The notes under the pieces are model-generated. The model searched no databases and was not told the DNA's origin. It was given only the letters and a program-made list of their open reading frames with translations. From the NCBI GenBank assembly GCA_028825055.1, contig JAPKAW010000001.1, positions 1-29,737 on the forward strand: 29,737 nucleotides of DNA, given 5' to 3'. Positions 24,401-29,737 of this stretch are shown in pieces. Position 1 is the first letter of the stretch; the number at the start of each line of letters is the position of its first letter. The translations under genes were made by a program, and so were the position numbers. This DNA is from Flavobacteriales bacterium. GTDB lineage: Bacteria > Bacteroidota > Bacteroidia > Flavobacteriales_D > Sanyastnellaceae.

Positions 24401-25951
24401 TTCGCCAATATCGTCATTGGTTGAGCCAGAAAACCCTCGGTCTAGATCGGTAAAAATGAAACGCCAGCGTCCTGAATCGGTAGGCTTTGAAAGGACGACA
24501 TTGTGACCCCAACTGCTGTTGCTGGACCAGATTTCAGTGGCCCAATAATCGGAAAACCCTTGGAAATCCATGACAGCCGCAGCCGCATCGAAATTGCTTT
24601 GGACCGAAAGGTCTTCATTCATTAACCCATCCATCAGGGCAAACGCAGCGCCATCTCCCTCCTCAATTTGACCATTGTCCGTAATTAAATCATAGGTGGC
24701 CGAGCTGAGGTTATAATTCTCTTCAATAAAGCCTTCATCAACGCGTGACCGGATGTTGTGGATGCCCATGTACTCGCCGTTGATGAATACGATGCTTGGT
24801 CGAAAGCCTTGCAATCCCACGGGAGCGTTGTCTTGGGGAAGGGATTGTCCAAGACCATCTCGCATCAGGGTATAGGCCCAATCGCTTCCACTTGCTCGCA
24901 GCACGAAGTCATCAAATTGGGTGCGGTCGCGATCATGGAACAGCGGATAATCCAACGAGCCGGCACCGTAGCCGCTTCTGAAATAGATGCCCAACATCTT
25001 TTGTGGAAGGACCCAACTGTTTTGTCCGTTTATTTTGACACCAGCTCGTTCATTGAATGCGGCTTCGTTGTTTCCGTCATTTTCAAAAAACTCAACATTC
25101 AAAGGCCATTCCCACTCTGGTTTAAAATCTTGCACATAGATTCCTGTGTCGGCATCCCAGAAGTAGTCAGGGTCTGTAACCAAGGAGAAAACAGGGAGTG
25201 GTCGCTCTGAAAATGTGGGGTCAAAGAAAAAGCTATGCGTGATGGTCTGACCGGGGATGTGGTTTTCGATGAATACACGTGCACGAATGAAAGCAGTGCT
25301 GTTGATTGCAAGTCCGTCTTCAAATTGAGGTGAATTCACTGTGGGCTCACGTCCATCCGTTGAGTATCGAATAGTTCCAGATAGTGCTGTTAACTCCAGC
25401 TCGAATGCCGATTCAAAAAAGCCGCCAATGTTTGAGAAGTGAGGCAGGTAATGGACGATCCCTTCATAAGCTGTAGACGCATTATTAGAGGTTCCAGGGG
25501 TGGGTACATCGAAGTAAGCCCAAGATGCGATGCCATCTTGATTCCGACCTCTGCTGACGTCAGTATTCTGTTCTCCGAAAACACGGCTGTCTTGAAGAAT
25601 CAGATCGGGGGTGTAAAGTCCGAGTTCCTCTCCCGTTCGACTCAATTTGAAGGAGGTATGAAGTCCCGTATCCTCGCCGTCACACCACACCAATAGAAAT
25701 CCACCTGGGGCAATGGTAGACTCAACAGGGAAGGACCATTTTGTGGAGTCGCTCAAATTGTCGGTCAGATACCAGCTACTGAGGTTGACTTCGTCGATTC
25801 CTGCATTGTAGAACTCCACCCAATCGGCATTGTTGGAGAATTCAGAGTCTTCAGCTCCTAAAGAATTGGACGCAACGAATTCATTGATTGTCACTTGACA
25901 TGCCATGTGACCAACCGCTATCATCGCGAGGATTAGGGCAATCGTCTTCAT
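21488..25951 (-). CDS. Very large CotH/lamin-tail/beta-helix T9SS surface protein
   Basis: 1487 residues from the ATG at 25951-25949; the codon before is TTG. Order: signal peptide (cut near MACQ); lamin-tail domain about 20-155 (INEFVASNS, DWVEFYNAG, LSSWYLTDN); chitobiase-type C-terminal repeat about 185-245 (GTIRYSTDGREPTVNSP); CotH domain about 250-600 (PVFSLVTDPDYFWD, GVKINGQNSW, VFINGEYMGIHNIRSRVDE, then FTDLDRGFSG, with CotH-kinase-like Asp and Glu). Then a beta-sandwich about 690-860 (ELGYGDGDEATTISYG), a right-handed beta-helix about 890-1230, a second lamin-tail about 1270-1390 (EWVRLFNPSAESVDMTGYTL) and a type A sorting domain (FRVYPNPANQW...YPGLYIVRV). CotH proteins can phosphorylate proteins in spores; the role here is unknown, probably surface attachment or polymer binding. 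Confidence 0.88.
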   Translation of the reverse strand: MKTIALILAMIAVGHMACQVTINEFVASNSLGAEDSEFSNNADWVEFYNAGIDEVNLSSWYLTDNLSDSTKWSFPVESTIAPGGFLLVWCDGEDTGLHTSFKLSRTGEELGLYTPDLILQDSRVFGEQNTDVSRGRNQDGIASWAYFDVPTPGTSNNASTAYEGIVHYLPHFSNIGGFFESAFELELTALSGTIRYSTDGREPTVNSPQFEDGLAINSTAFIRARVFIENHIPGQTITHSFFFDPTFSERPLPVFSLVTDPDYFWDADTGIYVQDFKPEWEWPLNVEFFENDGNNEAAFNERAGVKINGQNSWVLPQKMLGIYFRSGYGAGSLDYPLFHDRDRTQFDDFVLRASGSDWAYTLMRDGLGQSLPQDNAPVGLQGFRPSIVFINGEYMGIHNIRSRVDEGFIEENYNLSSATYDLITDNGQIEEGDGAAFALMDGLMNEDLSVQSNFDAAAAVMDFQGFSDYWATEIWSSNSSWGHNVVLSKPTDSGRWRFIFTDLDRGFSGSTNDDIGEFTTAQNDSYDYARNWIRHAFENTDYATFFAQRFTDHLYTSFHPQRVDRVVQNFADRIETEIPYHVGRWEGTTSSYGNGIESVGFWEEEVEELRTFANERSQHMLENLADEFNLEPSVDLRTENLPAGSGTIRLNAFEIPGSPWNGAYFPEMPFELTAQPLPGQQFIGWSLMELSPFILAGSNWKFLDDGNVPPIDWTSSGFDDADWQTGEAELGYGDGDEATTISYGSSANDKHIATYFRHNFNFDSDGAQTLPALLQIRRDDGAVVYLNGEELFRSNMPIGPIDFETTASDVVGGASESNWNDFSLEVDLNPGINTLAVEIHQFSSTSSDISFDLTLSVLDASDDVFSSENPLSVNLSGSSGFTARYTPNGACTLPMEITEDLTLALSCSPYLAIGTTHVLPNVTLTIEPGVEVLFPTDVSLIIEGKLHAEGSAMEPIRFGLNPDYEGPWGHLKFQESTSPNLIRHAIVESASDGPHPVHDRAAIAVWFSDLTLDHVELTNNYSNPVYSEYGQVVLTNSTLHSDITGDLINVRHGSGFIDSCMFIGNDAPDTDAIDYDQVVGGSILHCTIHSFYGENSDGIDLGEESESILIEGGLIHHCTDKGISIGQASNATIRNMTIAHCALGVALKDQGAADLDHVTLYGNQTAVSAYEKNVGRGGGWGTVQNTLLSNSSDAPFTSDSLSSILVMNSTCDTDSLEDPEVNWANPLFTDPDGFDFTLLENSPALGAANDGLDLGTLNHWPSGQRNVAIVEIGYAGIENPNKEWVRLFNPSAESVDMTGYTLSDAIQWTLTEAFILEPDASLWVVRDGSFFENSQDAVFQWQTGQLANEGERIVLSNAAGMVMDFVRYAPEAPWPVPQAGAEALHIVSSLLDNHFASSWTLGALQNEDEVSSSAGFRVYPNPANQWINVTSDSPIHSCTLFNITGQSLAIPWQGRSMTRANMNVSSLYPGLYIVRVNETSLPFMVHH

Positions 25952-26297
25952 CAATACGGGAAGCTATTGAAATTCAAAGTGGAGTAAAAGTAGGTGTCAT
26001 CAGAGCATTCTCCCCTTTTATTCCGGACCTAAAGTGAAGCGATCACATACTGATGAATGAAATGGTATTGGGTTCAATGGAGAGACATGTAATCTATAAA
26101 ACTATCCTCTGGCGGCATTTTAGTGAGGGTGTGTTGATGTGTTTTAAAATAAGTTCGCAGAATTGGACTTCATATAAACGATGTAAACCAATGATAATCA
26201 GCATATAAACACATCAATGTTCATTCGTGAATTGGTCAATGTAAAATAGTGATAGTTCTAATTCCGTCTTTTGGGTAATTCTAAAAATCATTTCATA
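25952..26297. other. 346-nt AT-rich divergent intergenic region
   Basis: No gene is visible. It carries the promoters of the CotH gene (-) and the small barrel gene (+), but no perfect TAnnTTTG box was found on either strand. Three TAAAC units occur at 26175-26179, 26184-26188 and 26206-26210, and CATATAAAC is repeated at 26171-26179 and 26202-26210. Confidence 0.5.
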
Positions 26298-26810
26298 ATG
26301 AAAAAAGTATTTCTCTCTTTTGTTGCAGCTTCTATAGCGGTTGCCTCTTTTGCCCAGGATGACGCTGTTCTTCAGCCAAAAGGATCATGGTATCTAGGAA
26401 GTGCTAATGCGACAGACATCTTCAAGATTTTCTCGAATGACGGAATGAATGTAGATCCTTTCGTAGGCTATGCAATTGCCGACAACATTGCGATTACTCT
26501 CGGAGTTAACTTAAGTTCTATAACTATTGATGAGCCGTCTTTGACACAATCATTTTCCGAGATTTCGGTTGGAGCAGCGTACTTCTTTGGAGATAATTTT
26601 TTCGGTCAAGCTGGTGTTACAATGGGTGCTACAGACGATGGTAATGAAAACACAACGAGCATGACGTCAATTGGCCTTGCTCTGGGCAAGTACATTCCTG
26701 TGCGTGACATGTGGTACGTGAGCCCTTCCTTAGGATACAACACTGTGACCATGGACGGAGGTTCAGGTTCAGGAGCTGCTTTGGGTATCACTTTCGGAGC
26801 TCGTCTCTAA
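26298..26810 (+). CDS. Small outer-membrane beta-barrel protein
   Basis: 170 residues from the ATG at 26298 (MKKVFLSFVAASIAVASFAQ signal peptide); an upstream in-frame start at 26271 would put extra residues before it. The mature chain of about 150 residues alternates hydrophobic and polar residues in roughly eight strands with glycine-rich turns (FVGYAIADNIAITLGVNLSS, FSEISVGAAYFFGDNFFGQ, SIGLALGKYIPV, WYVSPSLGYNTV) and ends GITFGARL, as small OMP barrels of the OmpW/OmpX/OmpA-like type do in Bacteroidota. It is acidic and rich in Thr/Ser. It stands alone with a strong terminator; the role is probably structural or adhesive. Confidence 0.7.
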   Translation: MKKVFLSFVAASIAVASFAQDDAVLQPKGSWYLGSANATDIFKIFSNDGMNVDPFVGYAIADNIAITLGVNLSSITIDEPSLTQSFSEISVGAAYFFGDNFFGQAGVTMGATDDGNENTTSMTSIGLALGKYIPVRDMWYVSPSLGYNTVTMDGGSGSGAALGITFGARL

Positions 26811-26829
26811 AGTTTACGGACTCAACAAG

Positions 26830-26857
26830 AAAGGGGAGGCATTAGCCTCCCCTTTTT
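26830..26857. terminator. Strong rho-independent terminator after the small barrel gene
   Basis: AAGGGGAGGC (26831-26840) pairs perfectly with GCCTCCCCTT (26845-26854) around ATTA, and a T run follows. It is 20 nt after the barrel gene stop. On the minus strand TTTCTTG follows the stem, so it may also serve the convergent gene ending at 26960. Confidence 0.92.
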
Positions 26858-26959
26858 TCGCGCTAATAATCCATCATTTACCGTTCCATATCAGTTAGCA
26901 GACCGAGACAATTCAAGCGAAGACGATTCTAGCGCTTTCAGTTTTCTGTACTATCGAAA

Positions 26960-28042
26960 CTATCGACTTACTGCAACACGATGAATCGCACCATCAATTT
27001 TCACGAGGTAAAGTCCTGGGTCCAAACCAACAAGTTCGAAGTGCCACGTATCCGTGCTCGTATTGGATGCTGGTAAATCCAAACGTTGTCCGCTGAGGTT
27101 GAACCACTCCACAGATTCAATCGGCCCTGAAGATGAAGCAGTCAGGTATGAGTTCGCTGGATTGGGGTAAACTCGAGTGTCCTCATTGGAATAGGTGGTC
27201 GTTGCATTTGCTCCTCCAGATTCCATGCCTTCAAATGCATGTGCAGGCATGTCGAACAAATCGTCGTCGTCATTTCCTTCGTCGTCGTCATTCCCGACTC
27301 CTTCTCCAGGCCAATCAATGCTGCATGTTTCAAATGAATCTTGCCATTCCAACAGTTGCTCCTGATTATTCTCTTCAAGTATAAAGTTGAAGACCCAGTC
27401 CCCTCGAAAAGCCACGGTTCCGTCGCATTGAATGCCAAGAAATCCAAAGGGGCGTTGGAAGAAATTATTGTAGACAGCATTGTCTGGATTGTCTGCATAC
27501 AAGTTATACGGAAAGTTGAATTCTGGGGCGCTGTTCCACGAGTCTAGAGACCATCGGCGGTAAGCGTAATCCGGCGATTGGACCACGGTTGTGTCGGTCG
27601 AAGTCGTTGGAGGGCAGTTGCTAGGACAGTTGCCATCTGTCGGGTGAGCTTCAATGCCATACACGAAGATGTAATTGAACATGTCCTGCGTGTTTTCAAT
27701 GAATTCACTGACGACAAAGTAGGATTGATGGCTTTCAACGGAGTTAAATGCATTCCTGAAACGCAAACAAGAAACCGATCCGTTGATGATGACAACGGGT
27801 TTTTCGCCTGCGAGTTCTTCATACAGATTTATGGAATTGCCATCAAAATCGTACACTGTAAAATTGAAAACAGTATCACCAACGTGATAGCCGCCTGACA
27901 TATCATTCAAAGAGCCATAAAAGATGAGGTCATCCACGGCCTCCATGTCATCGGGTTGTTCTGAAATGCCAAAATCACCGTATTGAGCATGCAGAATAAA
28001 AATGGAATGCAAAAGCAATCCAATAGTGAGAAGATGTTTCAT
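26960..28042 (-). CDS. T9SS protein with iodothyronine-deiodinase-like thioredoxin fold
   Basis: 360 residues with a signal peptide (cut near LHAQ, residue 20). Residues about 50-255 form a thioredoxin-like domain. VGDTVFNFTVYDFDGNSINL is the redoxin opening. VVIINGSVSCLRFR puts C92 where vertebrate deiodinases have Sec in FGSCTUPPF. YIFVYGIEAHPTDG (E131-H133) matches the deiodinase IYIEEAHxSDG block. NLYADNPDNAVYNNFFQRPFG and GTVAFRGDWVFNF match its C-terminal part. An acidic Asp-rich linker (NDDDEGNDDDDLFD) follows, then TRVYPNPANSYL starts a type A sorting domain. Bacterial proteins of this kind are often peroxiredoxin- or redoxin-like; dehalogenation is not shown. The resolving Cys, if any, may be among those at NCPSNCPP. 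Confidence 0.78.
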   Translation of the reverse strand: MKHLLTIGLLLHSIFILHAQYGDFGISEQPDDMEAVDDLIFYGSLNDMSGGYHVGDTVFNFTVYDFDGNSINLYEELAGEKPVVIINGSVSCLRFRNAFNSVESHQSYFVVSEFIENTQDMFNYIFVYGIEAHPTDGNCPSNCPPTTSTDTTVVQSPDYAYRRWSLDSWNSAPEFNFPYNLYADNPDNAVYNNFFQRPFGFLGIQCDGTVAFRGDWVFNFILEENNQEQLLEWQDSFETCSIDWPGEGVGNDDDEGNDDDDLFDMPAHAFEGMESGGANATTTYSNEDTRVYPNPANSYLTASSSGPIESVEWFNLSGQRLDLPASNTSTDTWHFELVGLDPGLYLVKIDGAIHRVAVSR

Positions 28043-28132
28043 TTTCTTGAGTCAATCAAACAAACAACTGCGAACAGTCTAAAAATGTTCGCATTCGATT
28101 AAGCCTGGGATTTTGTTCAGGCCTCCGGTTCT

Positions 28133-28160
28133 AAAATTGCAACGGCTGAGTCCATTGCAA
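28133..28160 (-). terminator. Terminator of the kelch-repeat gene
   Basis: On the minus strand TTGCAATGG (28160-28152) pairs with CCGTTGCAA (28145-28137) with one G-U pair and a 6-nt loop. TTTTAG follows. It starts 13 nt after the stop codon. Confidence 0.75.
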
Positions 28161-28173
28161 AAGGATACAGAGC

Positions 28174-29737
28174 CTAATTTTTAACAGCGCGAATTGTACG
28201 GGTGTGAGTGCCTTGTTCCATCCGAATAGAATAAATCCCTGGCTTCCAAGACGCTGTTTTCAAAGGACCAAACGAGTTGGAATTGTTCAATTGGATGTTT
28301 TGCTGAACGACGAGCTCTCCCAACGCATTGTAAACCTGAATGGATGTAATCTCGTTTCCGTCACGAGCAATGTTCCCTATGAAAAGAACATCCGAGAATG
28401 GATTGGGAAATGCGATGGCTTGTTCGTTCCAGTCAACGCTGTTCACATCGACAGTTGCGTTGACATTGACCTGTTGATCCAAATCGCTGAAAGAGAAAGA
28501 GCCATCATAATCAAAAATTACAGCGATCGGTTCCTCCACATCATTCAAAGCTTGAATGCTACATGATCCATCCACGCCTCCAAATGCAGCGCCGTTCATG
28601 CCGTCGCCATAGTCATCCATCAATGTAAAAGTGAAGCATCCCGCACTCGGAAGGCTCACACCAATCTCATATTCCGTCAGATTGCTGTAGGCATTGGGCC
28701 CAGATTGTTGAACCAGAGAGCCTCCTTCATCGCGAATCTCCCAGGAGGTTTCATCGGCCCAGTTGTCCGTGTTCAACGTGATGAGCCATTGGGTCGTCCC
28801 TTCAGGTGATCCCGTAATGGATGCGGAGATGACATCATTGAGCGGGTTCAAATCCGGGGTTGTAATTTGAACGTTTACTGTGGTTGCAGCTTCAAAAGAA
28901 TAGGTGCCCATTTCAACGATTGCTGATTGGTATGATGCCAAACTCCCTTCCCATGGTTGCTCCAAAACGATGGAACCATCGACGACCAGTCCCAATTGGA
29001 CACTGGTGAGTTCATCACTACCCCAGTTGGTTAGAGATACAGCGACGTTCAGTGGGTCTGCAGAGCAAATGATCGTTTCGCCCAAGTACTCGGAAATACC
29101 AGCATCGGATGTAATTGCAGGTGTCATAGCCAATTTCCAATTGGTGTCCATGTAATCAAATGTTCCCGGATCCATGCTCATGCCATTGATGAGGTAAACC
29201 TCATTGTTGATGACAAAGGAAGAGGGGGCCCAACGGGACATGCCCGGATGCGCAGGCCATTGCGTCCAAGAATCGTCCAAGGGGTCGAATTGCCAAAATT
29301 CACCTGTAGGCATGGAGGTATGGCCTTCTCCGTCTCCGCTCAAGGCGTAGCCCATTCCATTATGAGCAAATTGGGCGCCGGCGACGCGACCTTGGTCCGG
29401 CAACGTGGTCATTTCCGTCCAGCTTTCACCTGTAGGGTCATACCGGTACCATTCGTTGAAAATTTCTGTGCTATGGTGACCGAAACCAACATATACCTGC
29501 CCATCGATTCCAAATTGATACGGGTGGTGGCGTTGCGTGTCAGGAAATGTTGGTTTTTCCGACCATGTGTCGGACTCCATGTCATATTCCCACCAATCAT
29601 TCAGGTCTCCAGTTGCTGAATTTCCAAGACCAACATAAATGTGATCGTCAATGGCGACGAAAGCGGGGTGCATCCTGGCGTCACACGGACATGATGCTTT
29701 CTCTTCCCAATTTCCAGTCGCCGGATCAAAGACCCAC
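28174..29737 (-). CDS. Kelch-propeller T9SS protein, N-terminus cut by window edge
   Basis: At least 520 residues. The frame is open through the right edge: 21 codons precede the first in-frame ATG (29673) and carry another kelch strand (WVFDPATGNWEEKA), so the true start lies outside. At least four kelch blades are visible, each with a W-x-Y/F-D-P...W-x-E strand and a YVGLGN-type strand: WWEYDMESDTWSEKP, WYRYDPTGESWTEM and FWQFDPLDDSWTQW. A CARDB-like domain follows (NVAVSLTNWGSDEL), then a beta domain with LMDDYGDGMNGAAFGG. The type A sorting domain begins AIAFPNPFSDVLFIG and ends TRTIRAVKN. Kelch propellers bind proteins or sugars; the ligand is unknown. It ends at its own terminator, upstream of the deiodinase-like gene on the same strand. 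Confidence 0.85.
   Translation of the reverse strand, partial: WVFDPATGNWEEKASCPCDARMHPAFVAIDDHIYVGLGNSATGDLNDWWEYDMESDTWSEKPTFPDTQRHHPYQFGIDGQVYVGFGHHSTEIFNEWYRYDPTGESWTEMTTLPDQGRVAGAQFAHNGMGYALSGDGEGHTSMPTGEFWQFDPLDDSWTQWPAHPGMSRWAPSSFVINNEVYLINGMSMDPGTFDYMDTNWKLAMTPAITSDAGISEYLGETIICSADPLNVAVSLTNWGSDELTSVQLGLVVDGSIVLEQPWEGSLASYQSAIVEMGTYSFEAATTVNVQITTPDLNPLNDVISASITGSPEGTTQWLITLNTDNWADETSWEIRDEGGSLVQQSGPNAYSNLTEYEIGVSLPSAGCFTFTLMDDYGDGMNGAAFGGVDGSCSIQALNDVEEPIAVIFDYDGSFSFSDLDQQVNVNATVDVNSVDWNEQAIAFPNPFSDVLFIGNIARDGNEITSIQVYNALGELVVQQNIQLNNSNSFGPLKTASWKPGIYSIRMEQGTHTRTIRAVKN

Noticed and set aside
24758..25210. 150-codon plus-strand ORF opposite the CotH gene
   Set aside because: Lies entirely inside a strongly supported CotH domain on the other strand and has no recognisable features.
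1..29737. CRISPR arrays, insertion sequences, integrases, toxin-antitoxin pairs, rRNA
   Set aside because: Read for these and found no spaced identical repeats, transposase or integrase motifs, or rRNA-like stretches.

Overview
This window looks like chromosomal DNA from a marine-type Bacteroidota, probably a member of Flavobacteriales. The main evidence is the type IX secretion (T9SS) cargo: at least ten encoded proteins have an N-terminal export signal plus a C-terminal sorting domain. Most of these domains are type A (PNP-containing), one is a type B 'gliding motility C-terminal' domain, and two or three are divergent. The CotH/lamin-tail protein, the IgGFc-binding-like protein, the secreted arylsulfotransferase-like proteins and a perfect Bacteroidota -7 box (TAnnTTTG) before a tRNA fit the same assignment. 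The exact genus cannot be read from the sequence.

Layout. 1-642 (-): aquaglyceroporin GlpF, cut by the left edge. 994-2193 (+): phosphate-selective-type porin, ending at a bidirectional terminator shared with a 781-residue type B T9SS protein (2313-4658, -). 4803-6818 (+): two secreted proteins of unknown role in one operon. 6840-10246: a stretch that looks lower in GC, with a T9SS-tagged monoamine oxidase (6939-8576), about 500 nt of apparently decayed or non-coding DNA with hairpins, and a secreted pentapeptide-repeat protein (9074-10120, -). It ends exactly at the 3' end of tRNA-Arg(UCG) (10247-10320, -), and a 16-bp copy of the tRNA 3' end lies at 8905-8920. 10452-13810 (-): two tandem, translationally coupled arylsulfotransferase-like T9SS proteins. 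13978-17053 (+): a tightly packed lipid operon (alpha/beta-hydrolase-like protein, CDP-alcohol phosphatidyltransferase, CdsA-type cytidylyltransferase, PlsC-type acyltransferase) resembling E. coli ynbABC. 17067-19039 (-): an MbnP-like protein followed by a diheme peroxidase lipoprotein of the MauG/MbnH type. 19166-20552 (+): a Crp/Fnr-type regulator, a YceI protein and a dual-CDGSH iron-sulfur protein. 20612-21364 (-): an ICMT/PEMT-type membrane methyltransferase. 21488-25951 (-): a 1487-residue CotH/lamin-tail/beta-helix T9SS protein. 26298-26810 (+): a small outer-membrane barrel protein. 26960-28042 (-): a T9SS protein with an iodothyronine-deiodinase-like thioredoxin fold. 28174-29737 (-): a kelch-propeller T9SS protein cut by the right edge.

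Taken together, the window is dominated by envelope and cell-surface functions: uptake (GlpF, porin), surface-attached enzymes and binding proteins exported by T9SS, and an accessory phospholipid pathway. The most system-like groupings are the MbnP/MbnH pair with a T9SS tag on MbnP, the ynbAB-like lipid cassette, and the possible tRNA-Arg-associated island. No integrase, transposase, CRISPR array or rRNA was seen.
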